DNA of 64,000 bases from Pantoea sp. Mb-10 (GTDB lineage: Bacteria; Pseudomonadota; Gammaproteobacteria; Enterobacterales; Enterobacteriaceae), in contig NZ_JAJSDX010000001.1 in assembly GCF_021272205.1 (NCBI RefSeq), positions 619,998 through 683,997 of the forward strand, in the 5' to 3' direction. Position numbers and translations under genes: made by a program. The notes under the pieces are model-generated. The model did not search any database. It was not told the origin of the DNA and worked only from the letters and a program-made list of their open reading frames with translations. This document shows positions 1-7,813 of this stretch, in pieces (the first letter of the stretch is position 1; every line of letters begins with the position of its first letter).

Positions 1-678
1 CAGCATGGCAATCCCGCGCGGCGCCAGATAGTCGTGGAACAAGCGATAGTGATCGCTTTGCAGCGCGTCCAGCCCGCCGCACAGCAGCACGGTGGGATAC
101 GGCGGCGATACCTGCGGCGGCATATGCAGAAAAGCGGTCACCGGACTGCCGCCGGGAATCGAGAATGTCAGCGATTTTAGCTCGCCGGGCAGGCGCTGCG
201 TGGCCTCTTCATAGGCACGATTGGCCAGTAATTGCGCCTGGTCGGCAAGCGCATCGCCTTTGATAAACGGGTACGCCGCAAGGCTGTAGAGCAGCGAGGC
301 TTGCAGCCAGTGATGGCCCGCCTCGTCCGACTGCGCCGCGTCCATGGCCTGCTGCTGCCAGCGCGCGCCCTGTTTTGACCACTCATAATTCCAGTTACCG
401 CCGCGGTAGCCCATCACTGTATCCAGCAGACGATCGTCTGTGCGCTCTGCGTTACTGACGGCAATGCGCGCCAAAACGTCGCTGAGCTCCAGCGGCGAGA
501 CGCCGCGCCAGGTCCACAGCAGTTTATTCAGCATGCGATACCAGCCGCGCTGCGTGTCACCTTCCAGCGCAGAATGCACCTGGATGGGATGGTGATGCTG
601 ACGGCGCACCAGCGTTGAGGTTTCAGGGTGTTTAAAGCGGGGTTTAAAGAGTTCTTCGCTGAGGTTTTTCGTGGACAT
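1..678 (-). CDS. frsA: FrsA, fermentation/respiration switch esterase-like protein (partial, N-terminal part)
   Basis: The first 226 codons of a minus-strand gene that runs off the left edge of the window. The start ATG at 678 gives [19 protein letters not shown], which matches the start of E. coli FrsA, and the typical [17 protein letters not shown] and [11 protein letters not shown] stretches follow. The last visible residues ([14 protein letters not shown] ... PRGIAML) enter the alpha/beta-hydrolase region of the family. FrsA is a cytoplasmic alpha/beta-hydrolase-fold protein first described as a partner of enzyme IIA-Glc that shifts flux between fermentation and respiration; its catalytic role is debated. 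It lies directly downstream of gpt on the same strand, as in E. coli. The C-terminal part is outside the window. Confidence 0.93.
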   Translation of the reverse strand, partial: MSTKNLSEELFKPRFKHPETSTLVRRQHHHPIQVHSALEGDTQRGWYRMLNKLLWTWRGVSPLELSDVLARIAVSNAERTDDRLLDTVMGYRGGNWNYEWSKQGARWQQQAMDAAQSDEAGHHWLQASLLYSLAAYPFIKGDALADQAQLLANRAYEEATQRLPGELKSLTFSIPGGSPVTAFLHMPPQVSPPYPTVLLCGGLDALQSDHYRLFHDYLAPRGIAML

Positions 679-761
679 CTTCGGCGCACTCCTGCGGTAG
701 ACGCATCATGCCTAAGAGTTTACTGCAGCGATCGCCGCGGCGCGAGGCGTAGAAAGCGCAA

Positions 762-780
762 CGCCCGGCTTAACCGGGCG
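762..780 (-). terminator. Hairpin between gpt and frsA
   Basis: A perfect 7-bp stem (cgcccgg / ccgggcg) with a 5-nt loop lies just after the gpt stop. Only two T residues follow on the minus strand, so termination, if any, is weak; it may only attenuate read-through into frsA. Confidence 0.4.
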
Positions 781-798
781 CTGTCATCACTGCAATGA

Positions 799-1257
799 TT
801 AGCTTTTAACAATAGGCGGAATATAGACCACGCCCATGTCCCACGGCTGCTCAATCCAGGTGTTCTGCGGAATATCCACGATGTAGTCGTCCACCAGCGC
901 ACGGCCTGCTGGCTTAGCAAAGATGGTGCAGAAGCGCGCCTTCGGGTACATGTCGCGGATGGCCTGCGCGGTGCCGCCGGTGTCCACCAGATCGTCAATC
1001 ACGATGAAGCCTTCGCCATCGCCTTCTGCACGCTTCAGCACTTTCATTTCGCGCTGATGATCGTGGTCATAGCTGGAGATGCAGACGGTATCGACGTAGC
1101 GAATCCCCAGTTCACGCGCCAGCAGAGAAGCCGGCACCAGACCACCGCGGCTCACCGCGATAATGCCTTTCCACTGTTCCACAGGAAGCAGGCGCTGGGC
1201 CAGTTTACGGGCATGAATCTGCAGCATGTCCCAGGTGACGACGTATTTTTCGCTCAT
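799..1257 (-). CDS. gpt: Xanthine-guanine phosphoribosyltransferase
   Basis: 152 residues, the same length as E. coli Gpt and nearly identical to it ([19 protein letters not shown] at the start). It transfers phosphoribose from PRPP to guanine and xanthine in purine salvage. The PRPP-binding motif [11 protein letters not shown] is present, as is the WDMGVV stretch near the C-terminus. The start at 1257 is chosen by alignment with the family; an in-frame ATG 14 codons upstream would add a hydrophobic extension not seen in Gpt. It is divergent from pepD, as in E. coli. Confidence 0.97.
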   Translation of the reverse strand: MSEKYVVTWDMLQIHARKLAQRLLPVEQWKGIIAVSRGGLVPASLLARELGIRYVDTVCISSYDHDHQREMKVLKRAEGDGEGFIVIDDLVDTGGTAQAIRDMYPKARFCTIFAKPAGRALVDDYIVDIPQNTWIEQPWDMGVVYIPPIVKS

Positions 1258-1510
1258 AAAAGGAATCCCAACCACGAAAAGTGGCGTAAAAATGTGCAAG
1301 GGGGAAAAGGTTGCGCGAGATTATAAGGATCTGACGCGTCAAAAACCAGCACCTGGCGGCGCGGTTGCAGGTTTTTAGCGCGCCTGATACGCACCCGACC
1401 AGAAACAGTGATATTCTCAGGCCCACCACGTCAGCCCGGCTGACACCGAACTTTCACTGGAACCTCGCGTGCGAGCGGTCTGTCCGCCACGCTGACACAG
1501 GAGACGCGTT

Positions 1511-2971
1511 GTGTCTGAATTGTCGCAACTTTCCCCGCAGCCGCTGTGGGATATTTTTGCCAAAATCTGTTCGATTCCGCACCCTTCTTACCATGAAGAA
1601 GCTTTAGCCGAATACGTGGTCGGCTGGGCAAAAGCACAAGGTTTTTGGGTTGAACGCGATCGGGTCGGTAATATCCTGATTCGCAAGCCCGCGACCGCTG
1701 GCATGGAAAACCGCACGCCCGTGGCGCTGCAGGCGCACTTAGATATGGTGCCGCAGAAGAACAACGACACCGTACACGACTTCACCAAGGATCCCATCCA
1801 GCCTTACGTCGACGGCGAGTGGGTCAAAGCGCGCGGCACCACGCTGGGCGCGGATAACGGCATCGGTATGGCTTCTGCGCTCGCGGTATTAGCGGATAAC
1901 AGTCTGACGCATGGTCCGCTGGAAGTGCTGCTCACCATGACAGAAGAAGCGGGTATGGACGGCGCTTTTGGCCTGCAACCTAACTGGCTGCAAGCGGAGA
2001 TCCTGATCAACACCGATTCCGAAGAAGAAGGTGAGATTTACATGGGCTGCGCCGGGGGTATCGACTTCATCACCACGCTGCCGCTGAACCGTGAAGCCGT
2101 GCCTGCCGGTTATGAAACGCTCAAGCTGACGCTGAAAGGGTTGAAAGGCGGCCACTCCGGCGCGGATATTCACCTGGGTCTGGGCAACGCCAATAAGCTG
2201 CTGGCGCGTTTCCTTGCCGCGCACGCGCAGGCGCTGGATCTGCGCCTGATCGCCTTTAGCGGCGGCACGCTGCGCAACGCCATTCCGCGTGAGGCCTTTG
2301 CCACGCTGGCGGTCGAAAGTCATCAGGTCGATGCGCTGAAATCTGCCGCCGCCCACTTCCAGGCGATGCTGCACAATGAACTTGGCGCAAAAGAGAAGAA
2401 CATTGTGCTGCTGAGCGAGCCCCTGGCGCATCAGGGCCAGGCGCTGACCGCTGACAGCCGCGATCGCTTCATTAACTTGTTAAACAGCACGCCAAACGGC
2501 GTGATCCGCAACTCTGACGTGGCAAAAGGCGTCGTGGAAACCTCGCTGAACGTGGGCGTGGTGACAATGGATGACGCGCAGGCGGAGATCATCTGCCTGA
2601 TCCGTTCGCTGATCGACACCGGCAAAGATTGGGTGGTGGAGACGCTGACGTCGCTGGGTCAGCTGGCGGGGGCGCAGACTGCGCCGAAAGGCGGCTATCC
2701 CGGCTGGCAGCCAGACGCCGACTCGCCGGTGATGGCGCTGACGCGCAAAACCTACGAAGCGCTGTTTGGCAAAACGCCGAACATTCAGGTCATCCATGCG
2801 GGCCTGGAGTGCGGACTGTTTAAAAAGCCCTACCCGAACATGGATATGGTCTCGATTGGACCGACCATTACCGGCCCGCACTCGCCGGATGAGCAGGTGC
2901 ACATTGAGAGCGTCGGCCTTTACTGGCAACTGCTGACCGCCCTGCTAAAGGTGGTGCCGGAGAAAGCGTAA
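1511..2971 (+). CDS. pepD: Cytosol non-specific dipeptidase (aminoacyl-histidine dipeptidase, peptidase D)
   Basis: 486 residues, colinear with E. coli PepD (485). It starts with GTG at 1511 behind a good ribosome site (aggagac, 6 nt upstream) and reads MSELSQLSPQPLWDIF. It is an M20-family di-zinc peptidase that hydrolyses dipeptides with broad specificity, including carnosine-like ones. Metal-ligand motifs are intact: LQAHLDMVP (His ~80), LGADNGIGM (Asp ~119), TEEAGMDG (Glu pair ~149-150), NTDSEEEG (Asp ~173) and the C-terminal HSPDEQVH (His ~461). It is the last backbone gene before the accessory segment that reaches dinB; in E. coli pepD and dinB are separated only by a few small genes. 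Confidence 0.97.
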   Translation: MSELSQLSPQPLWDIFAKICSIPHPSYHEEALAEYVVGWAKAQGFWVERDRVGNILIRKPATAGMENRTPVALQAHLDMVPQKNNDTVHDFTKDPIQPYVDGEWVKARGTTLGADNGIGMASALAVLADNSLTHGPLEVLLTMTEEAGMDGAFGLQPNWLQAEILINTDSEEEGEIYMGCAGGIDFITTLPLNREAVPAGYETLKLTLKGLKGGHSGADIHLGLGNANKLLARFLAAHAQALDLRLIAFSGGTLRNAIPREAFATLAVESHQVDALKSAAAHFQAMLHNELGAKEKNIVLLSEPLAHQGQALTADSRDRFINLLNSTPNGVIRNSDVAKGVVETSLNVGVVTMDDAQAEIICLIRSLIDTGKDWVVETLTSLGQLAGAQTAPKGGYPGWQPDADSPVMALTRKTYEALFGKTPNIQVIHAGLECGLFKKPYPNMDMVSIGPTITGPHSPDEQVHIESVGLYWQLLTALLKVVPEKA

Positions 2972-2986
2972 GCGATACCGCGTTGA

Positions 2987-3010
2987 GGGGGCCATAAAGG
3001 CCCCCCTTTT
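2987..3010 (+). terminator. Rho-independent terminator of pepD
   Basis: Perfect 7-bp GC stem gggggcc / ggccccc around an ataaa loop, followed by cctttt, 15 bases after the pepD stop codon. It closes the housekeeping transcript before the accessory DNA. Confidence 0.85.
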
Positions 3011-3295
3011 ATGTGTCTCGACCACAGCCTCAGATGGGATCTTTCTCACAAAACGTCATACGGCAGTCATTATTTTATCCTGCGCCTGTTGCCTTGTCGC
3101 AGCGCGCCTCATCCAGCTTAGTCGTGAAAATAATATTTTTTTCATTACGTTATGCCGCGCGATTTTTAAATCGTTAATCGGCGAATCGCATTCATAAATA
3201 TATATTAGAAAACCCACTTACTTTACTGACTAATTTAATTCCTTCGCCCTCGTGATAACGTATTTTAAATCACACACAGGCACAAGGAGTCAGTT
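3011..3295. other. AT-rich leader region of the microcin-like cassette
   Basis: 285 bases without a gene. Composition drops sharply to AT-rich from about 3120, unlike pepD upstream. The last bases hold a strong ribosome site (aaggag, 3284-3289) for the microcin-like gene. I see no confident promoter or regulator box; an A/T stretch around 3127-3145 only loosely resembles a Fur site. Confidence 0.5.
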
Positions 3296-3625
3296 ATGAG
3301 AACGTTAAGCCCAGAGGAAATGTCTATCGTCGCAGGCGCAGGCAATTATTCCGATAAACACGGTCCCGGCAGCGGTAACAGCGCAGGAGGCGGTAAAGGC
3401 GGGAATTACAGCGGTGTGCCTAAAACCTGTGAGAATCAGGTCGGTGCCGGCATCATTACCGGCATGATAGCGGGCACCGTGGGCGGTGCCGCCGGTATCG
3501 TTGCGGGTGGTGCACTCGGCGGCGTGTCGGCCGCGTTAGGTTCCTGTAATAACAGCCCTTATGGTGGCGGCAAAAATGCCAGCAATGGCTCAGGCAATGC
3601 TGGCATTGGACAATGCCGTTGGTAA
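3296..3625 (+). CDS. Putative class II microcin (bacteriocin) precursor with double-glycine-type leader
   Basis: 109 residues. The leader MRTLSPEEMSIVAGA closely resembles those of exported class II microcins (microcin V begins MRTLTLNELDSVSGG; that of microcin L ends in VSGA), which predicts cleavage after the GA pair at residue 15 by a C39-peptidase ABC exporter. The predicted mature peptide (~94 residues) is very rich in Gly, Ser and Asn. It has a hydrophobic glycine-zipper helix at about residues 54-80 (repeats such as GGAAGIVAGGALGG), typical of membrane-disrupting bacteriocins, and three Cys (before CENQ, in GSCNN and in the C-terminal QCRW). Its ribosome site is strong. One base separates its stop from the next start. 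No exporter genes (cvaA/cvaB-like) are in the window, so export would have to be supplied elsewhere. The family is recognised from leader and architecture, not from close identity. Confidence 0.72.
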   Translation: MRTLSPEEMSIVAGAGNYSDKHGPGSGNSAGGGKGGNYSGVPKTCENQVGAGIITGMIAGTVGGAAGIVAGGALGGVSAALGSCNNSPYGGGKNASNGSGNAGIGQCRW

Positions 3626-3626
3626 T

Positions 3627-3860
3627 ATGGATAACATTACGCAGAACAGGACGAAAATACGTGGCTACAGGCGCGCAATGATAAATATATTCTGGGTGAT
3701 AACCGCCTTCCCGATTATATTTTCTGACGATCCTCATCGCTATGCAGTAACGGGTAATTCTGTTGCGTTAATCACTGACGTATTTGCCCTTATTGGCATT
3801 TATCAGTTTTACACGTTCCTGTTTCAGCGTTGCGAAGCCCTTTATAAAAAAAAGACCTAA
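3627..3860 (+). CDS. Putative microcin immunity protein (small two-helix membrane protein)
   Basis: 77 residues from ATG 3627, one base after the stop of the microcin-like gene, so probably translationally coupled. Two hydrophobic segments (about residues 19-33, INIFWVITAFPII, and 47-67, ALITDVFALIGIYQFYTF) sit in a basic protein ending in KKKT. Size and topology match known class II microcin immunity proteins such as Cvi of microcin V (78 residues, two membrane helices), but I see no clear sequence identity. A longer reading from 3561 would overlap the precursor gene and is less likely. A terminator follows directly, so the pair forms a closed two-gene unit. Confidence 0.6.
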   Translation: MDNITQNRTKIRGYRRAMINIFWVITAFPIIFSDDPHRYAVTGNSVALITDVFALIGIYQFYTFLFQRCEALYKKKT

Positions 3861-3872
3861 TCGCGTTTTATC

Positions 3873-3896
3873 GCCTCACCGTCGGTGAGGCCTTTT
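3873..3896 (+). terminator. Rho-independent terminator after the microcin-like pair
   Basis: Perfect 8-bp stem gcctcacc / ggtgaggc with a gtc loop followed by ctttt, 12 bases after the immunity-like gene. Confidence 0.8.
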
Positions 3897-4044
3897 CTCG
3901 CATTCCCCCCTCTCACGCAGCCTGTGCTGTTGCGGTTTATTCCCATCTGGTTCGTTTTCAGCCTCTGCCCTTATCAGGATAAATCGCTACTTTTTGCGGC
4001 TTTCCCCCCTCGCTTCTGCCACGCCTGCGTCTACAGCCAGTTTT

Positions 4045-4076
4045 AGACGCCATTATGTCCAGATGTCTGGATGGCT
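4045..4076. promoter_or_regulatory. Probable MetJ operator (four adjacent met boxes) upstream of an ABC importer
   Basis: Four consecutive 8-mers in one register match the met box AGACGTCT at 6, 4, 7 and 5 of 8 positions (agacgcca, ttatgtcc, agatgtct, ggatggct). The core is an imperfect dyad, tccaga-tg-tctgga (4058-4071). MetJ with SAM binds arrays of adjacent boxes cooperatively. The array ends about 100 bases before the chosen start of the ABC ATPase. Two clear MetJ arrays control the mtn genes elsewhere in this window, which makes a functional site here more credible. Scored by eye, not with a weight matrix. Confidence 0.55.
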
Positions 4077-4175
4077 AATAAGGATTCGTGCTAGCTTATA
4101 GCCTTTCGTTCGTTGCCCGGATGACGGCTTCAGGAAAAAATGCGACCACGCGAATTAACAATAGGTGCCGAAAGA

Positions 4176-5681
4176 ATGCGTGCGATAAACCGCCTTGAGA
4201 TGCATGACATCTCTCTCGCCTTTGGTGGCTTCGCCGCGCTGTCCCAGGTCAATTTTGTGGCCGACGGTGGCTCAGTGCACGCCCTGACCGGCGCCAACGG
4301 TGCCGGAAAATCCACGCTGATGGCGGTGCTCTCCGGTGCGCATGCGCACTACAGCGGCGACATTCTGCTGGATGGTTCAGCCGTCTCGATCCGCTCTCCA
4401 CGCGACGCCAAACGGCTGGGCATTCATTTGGTCCAGCAGGAAGTGGACGTGGCGCTGGTACCGCAGTTGACGATTGCGGAGAACATTCTGCTCGATCGGC
4501 TGGCGGAGCCCGGCCACGGCTTCCGCTGGCGCGATATCCGTCACCAGGCGCGCACGCTGCTGGCGCAGTTGGACGTCAATCTGGACGTTAACCGCCTGGT
4601 GGCGCGCTGCTCACTGGCGGAGAAGCAGCAAATCTTGCTCGCCCGCGCCTTGTCCCACCACTGTCGCTTTCTGATTCTGGATGAACCCACTGCGCCGCTC
4701 GATCAGCATGAGAGTGCGCGACTGTTTACCGTAGTACGCCGCCTGCAGCAGAACGGTATCGGCGTGGTTTTTATTTCCCACCGCATTCATGAACTCAAGG
4801 CCATTTGCGATCGCTTAACCGTGCTGCGCGACGGTCGATTGATAGAGAGCGGGCCGATGGCCGCGCTGAGCGGTGAGCAGATTGTCGAGAGAATGCTCGG
4901 TCACGCCCTGACCGATATCTATCCGCCACGGCGTACACCTCAACGCCAGCCGCTGTTGCTGGCCGTGGAAGGGTTACACGACGACCAGCGGCTACGGGAT
5001 ATCTCACTGCGTCTGCACAAGGGCGAAATTCTTGGCATTGCAGGCCTGGCGGGCGCCGGCAAAACGGAACTGTGCAAAGCGCTGTTTGGTGCCACCAAAA
5101 GTCGTGTGCAACGCGGTGAGCTACACGGTAAGCCCTGGCGTCCGCAATCGCCGCACCATTCGGTGGCGCAGCGCATGGCGCTGGTACCGGAGGAGCGGCG
5201 TAAAGAAGGGATTTTTATTGACGAGTCGGTGAGCATGAACCTGAGCGTGAGCGCCGACAGCAGTTTCTCCCGCGCCAGCCTGTTCAGCTATCGTCAGGCG
5301 TGGCGCTGGGCAGAGCGCGTGATCCAGCGGCTGAATGTACGCACCTCGGGGCCAGGGCAAACACTGCGCCGTCTGTCCGGCGGCAATCAGCAGAAAGTGG
5401 CGATTGGCAAATGGCTGCGCAATAACGCCGATGTGCTGATTTTTGACGAGCCCACCAAAGGGGTGGATGTCAAAGCCAAAACCGAACTGTTTGCGCTGAT
5501 TGACGGCCTGGCCCGCGACGGCAAAGGCATTATTTACGCATCAGGCGAATTTTCGGAACTGCTTGGCCTGTGCGACCGCATTTGTGTGCTCTGGGATGGG
5601 CGCATTGTGGCAGAGATGGACGCGCGCGAGGCCACAGAAGAGACGCTTTTGCTTTATTCCACTGGAGGAACCCCTGCGTGA
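4176..5681 (+). CDS. Sugar-type ABC transporter ATP-binding protein (RbsA/XylG class, two NBDs)
   Basis: 501 residues from ATG 4176 (AGGTG ribosome site 8 nt upstream); an ATG at 4140 would add 12 residues. Two fused nucleotide-binding domains: the first has GANGAGKST, a CSLAEKQQI signature-like segment and LILDEPTAPLD; the second has the degenerate GLAGAGKTE loop typical of the C-terminal half of RbsA, then LSGGNQQKVAIGKWL and LIFDEPTKGVD. This architecture belongs to the CUT2 class, which imports ribose, xylose, galactose and related pentose-like solutes. It is first in a three-gene operon (ATPase, permease, binding protein). Substrate is not readable from the ATPase; the MetJ-like operator suggests a methionine-cycle sugar such as 5-methylthioribose (inference). 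Confidence 0.9.
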   Translation: MRAINRLEMHDISLAFGGFAALSQVNFVADGGSVHALTGANGAGKSTLMAVLSGAHAHYSGDILLDGSAVSIRSPRDAKRLGIHLVQQEVDVALVPQLTIAENILLDRLAEPGHGFRWRDIRHQARTLLAQLDVNLDVNRLVARCSLAEKQQILLARALSHHCRFLILDEPTAPLDQHESARLFTVVRRLQQNGIGVVFISHRIHELKAICDRLTVLRDGRLIESGPMAALSGEQIVERMLGHALTDIYPPRRTPQRQPLLLAVEGLHDDQRLRDISLRLHKGEILGIAGLAGAGKTELCKALFGATKSRVQRGELHGKPWRPQSPHHSVAQRMALVPEERRKEGIFIDESVSMNLSVSADSSFSRASLFSYRQAWRWAERVIQRLNVRTSGPGQTLRRLSGGNQQKVAIGKWLRNNADVLIFDEPTKGVDVKAKTELFALIDGLARDGKGIIYASGEFSELLGLCDRICVLWDGRIVAEMDAREATEETLLLYSTGGTPA

Positions 5682-6676
5682 GCAGCAAAGAACTATCCCT
5701 GAATGCCCAGGCGTCCCTGCGCCACCAGCTTTTCGAATTTCTGTATAAATGGGGCATGTTGCTGACGGTGGTGATCCTGATCGCCGCGTTTGGCCTCGCC
5801 TCCGACAGTTTTCTCGAGCCCACTAATATCGTCAACATTCTGCGCTCGATTGCTATCGTCACCGTGATTGCCATCGGCGTATCGATTTCACTGACCATCG
5901 GCGGGTTTGACCTGTCGGTGGGGGCTACCGCCTCGCTGGCCAATGCGCTGGTGATCTCACTGTTTGTTTGGCACGGGTTCGGCACTGCCGAAGCGATCGC
6001 CGTAACGCTGCTGCTGTGTACCCTGGTGGGACTGTTCAACAGTTTTTTAATCGTGGTGCTGCGCATCCCGGACATGCTGGCCACGCTGGCCACGCTATTC
6101 GTGATTCAGGGCGTGGCGATGACCTACAGCTTTGGTGGATCCATCACTGAAAACATGGTGATGCCCAACGGCGATATGGCGGAGGGCACGATCCCTGCCG
6201 CCTTTGGCGAATTGGGCCAGGTGCCAACGATAGTGATCATTATGCTGGTGATCACCGTGGTCGCCCAGCTGGCGCTTTCACTGACGAAACACGGCCGTCG
6301 CATGTATGCCCTGGGCGGCAATCCGGAAGCCGCGCGCCTCTCCGGCATCCGCACCACGCGCTATCGCGTGCTGGCCTATGTGCTGGCATCCCTGCTAGCG
6401 GGGCTGGGCGGCATATTGCTGGCCTCGCGCATTGGTTCATCACAGGTGAATGCCGGCGGCGGTTATTTAATGGATGCGGTTGCCGCCGCCTGGATAGGTT
6501 TTTCACTGGCGGGATCGGGGAAACCTAACGCGCTTGGCACGCTGGTGGGCGCAGTGATTCTCGGCGTGCTGCAAAACGGGTTAGTGATGCTGTCGGTGCC
6601 TTATTACGCCATGGACATCATCAAAGGTCTGGTGCTGGCGCTGGCGCTGGCCATCACTTACATTCAGCGCCGCTAG
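5678..6676 (+). CDS. Sugar-type ABC transporter permease (RbsC class)
   Basis: 332 residues from GTG 5678, overlapping the ATPase stop by 4 bases (gtga) with a strong ggaggaa ribosome site inside the ATPase gene; a longer reading from 5570 would overlap the ATPase deeply. It is a hydrophobic polytopic protein with about eight to ten membrane segments and the CUT2 permease hallmark SLTIGGFDLSVGA near residue 75. GGNPEAARLSGI, about residue 220, is the cytoplasmic coupling region conserved in RbsC-like permeases. It forms the membrane channel with the adjacent ATPase and binding protein. Confidence 0.92.
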   Translation: MSSKELSLNAQASLRHQLFEFLYKWGMLLTVVILIAAFGLASDSFLEPTNIVNILRSIAIVTVIAIGVSISLTIGGFDLSVGATASLANALVISLFVWHGFGTAEAIAVTLLLCTLVGLFNSFLIVVLRIPDMLATLATLFVIQGVAMTYSFGGSITENMVMPNGDMAEGTIPAAFGELGQVPTIVIIMLVITVVAQLALSLTKHGRRMYALGGNPEAARLSGIRTTRYRVLAYVLASLLAGLGGILLASRIGSSQVNAGGGYLMDAVAAAWIGFSLAGSGKPNALGTLVGAVILGVLQNGLVMLSVPYYAMDIIKGLVLALALAITYIQRR

Positions 6677-6703
6677 GGCGCGACCACGGAGAACGAGAAC
6701 ACA

Positions 6704-7774
6704 ATGAAAAAAATCCCCCTTTCGCTGTTGGCCGTGAGCCTGCTGCAGGCCAGCGCTGCCTTTGCTGACACCCCAACTACCGTGCCTGCGGCGATTGCGC
6801 AGCATAACGGTCCGGTGCGTATTGCGATCATCCGTAACCTCGGTTCGGACGACAACACGACGCAATTTGTCGCCGGGGCGATCCAGCAGGGCCGCAAACT
6901 GGGTTTTAAGGTCAGCACGTTCCTCAGTAACGGCGATGATGCCCGCTTCCAGGATTTCGTTAACCAAGCCATTAGTCAAAAATATGATGGGATTATTTTG
7001 TCGCACGGCAAAGATCCCTATGCCACTGCGCTGGTCAAGCGCATCGCCGATGCGGGCATTAAAGTGTCCGTGTTTGATACGCCCGTCAATACGCCGATCG
7101 CGGGCGTGACCGTCACGGCGCAAAACGACGCGTCGCTGGCGCAGACCTCACTCGGCAGCTTGATCAACGATTTTCACGGCAAAGCCAATATTGTGAAGCT
7201 CTGGGTAGCCGGTTTTCCCGCCATGGAGCGTCGTCAGGTCGTGTATGAAAAGCTGTTGAAAGAAAACCCAGGTATTCACCAGCTGGAGTCGATTGGCGCG
7301 GTCTCTTCCGATGTACAGGGCGATACGGCAAACAAGATAGGTGCCATTCTGGCCAAGTACCCGAAAGGAAAAATCGATGCTATTTGGGGCGCATGGGATG
7401 CGTTCAGCCAGGGCGCGTATAAGGCGCTGCAGGAGAACGGCCGCACGGAGATCAAACTCTACAGCATCGACGTTTCTAACCAGGATCTGCAGCTAATGCA
7501 CCAAAAAGGCAGCCCGTGGGTGCAGACGGTGGCGGTGGATCCCAAAACCATCGGTGCCGTAAATATGCGCCTGGTGGCGAACAAAATCGGTGGCGTCGCC
7601 ACGCCAGCCAGCTATGAGTTCAAAGCCTCTTCCATCAGCCAACAGCAGCTAAACAGCCAGTCGGGTGCCGTGAACATGGCCTCGCTCAGCAAGATTATTC
7701 CCGGCTGGGGGGAGAACCAGGATTTCGTGGCGCCGTGGTTTGCCACGCTGGAAGCGAAGTACGCTAAAAACTAA
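6704..7774 (+). CDS. Periplasmic sugar-binding protein of the ABC importer
   Basis: 356 residues with a clear Sec signal peptide (MKKIPLSLLAVSLLQASAAFA, cleavage before DTP). The mature part has the periplasmic binding protein type I (Peripla_BP_4) pattern: a beta strand RIAIIRNLGSDD, then FVAGAIQQGRKLGFKV, NQAISQKYDGIILSHG and IDAIWGAWDAFSQGAYKAL. It would deliver the ligand to the permease encoded just upstream. Placing the binding protein last rather than first is less usual for this class. The exact ligand cannot be named from sequence; a ribose-like compound is expected from the class. Confidence 0.9.
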   Translation: MKKIPLSLLAVSLLQASAAFADTPTTVPAAIAQHNGPVRIAIIRNLGSDDNTTQFVAGAIQQGRKLGFKVSTFLSNGDDARFQDFVNQAISQKYDGIILSHGKDPYATALVKRIADAGIKVSVFDTPVNTPIAGVTVTAQNDASLAQTSLGSLINDFHGKANIVKLWVAGFPAMERRQVVYEKLLKENPGIHQLESIGAVSSDVQGDTANKIGAILAKYPKGKIDAIWGAWDAFSQGAYKALQENGRTEIKLYSIDVSNQDLQLMHQKGSPWVQTVAVDPKTIGAVNMRLVANKIGGVATPASYEFKASSISQQQLNSQSGAVNMASLSKIIPGWGENQDFVAPWFATLEAKYAKN

Positions 7775-7810
7775 GCCTGACGCGCCTGCGACAATCCAGC
7801 GGCGTCAGGC
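7775..7810. terminator. Hairpin between convergent binding-protein and effector-like genes
   Basis: Perfect 9-bp arms gcctgacgc / gcgtcaggc enclose 18 bases between the convergent stops at 7774 and 7816. No T-run follows on either strand, so this may be a weak bidirectional terminator or just an RNA-stabilising hairpin. Confidence 0.4.
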
Positions 7811-7813
7811 GCA

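Noticed and set aside
3127..3145. Possible Fur box ahead of the microcin-like gene
   Set aside because: About 11 of 19 positions match, which is expected by chance in such AT-rich DNA.
5530..7123. Several minus-strand frames of 100-187 codons across the ABC importer
   Set aside because: They mirror well-conserved permease and binding-protein genes in other frames and have no ribosome sites.
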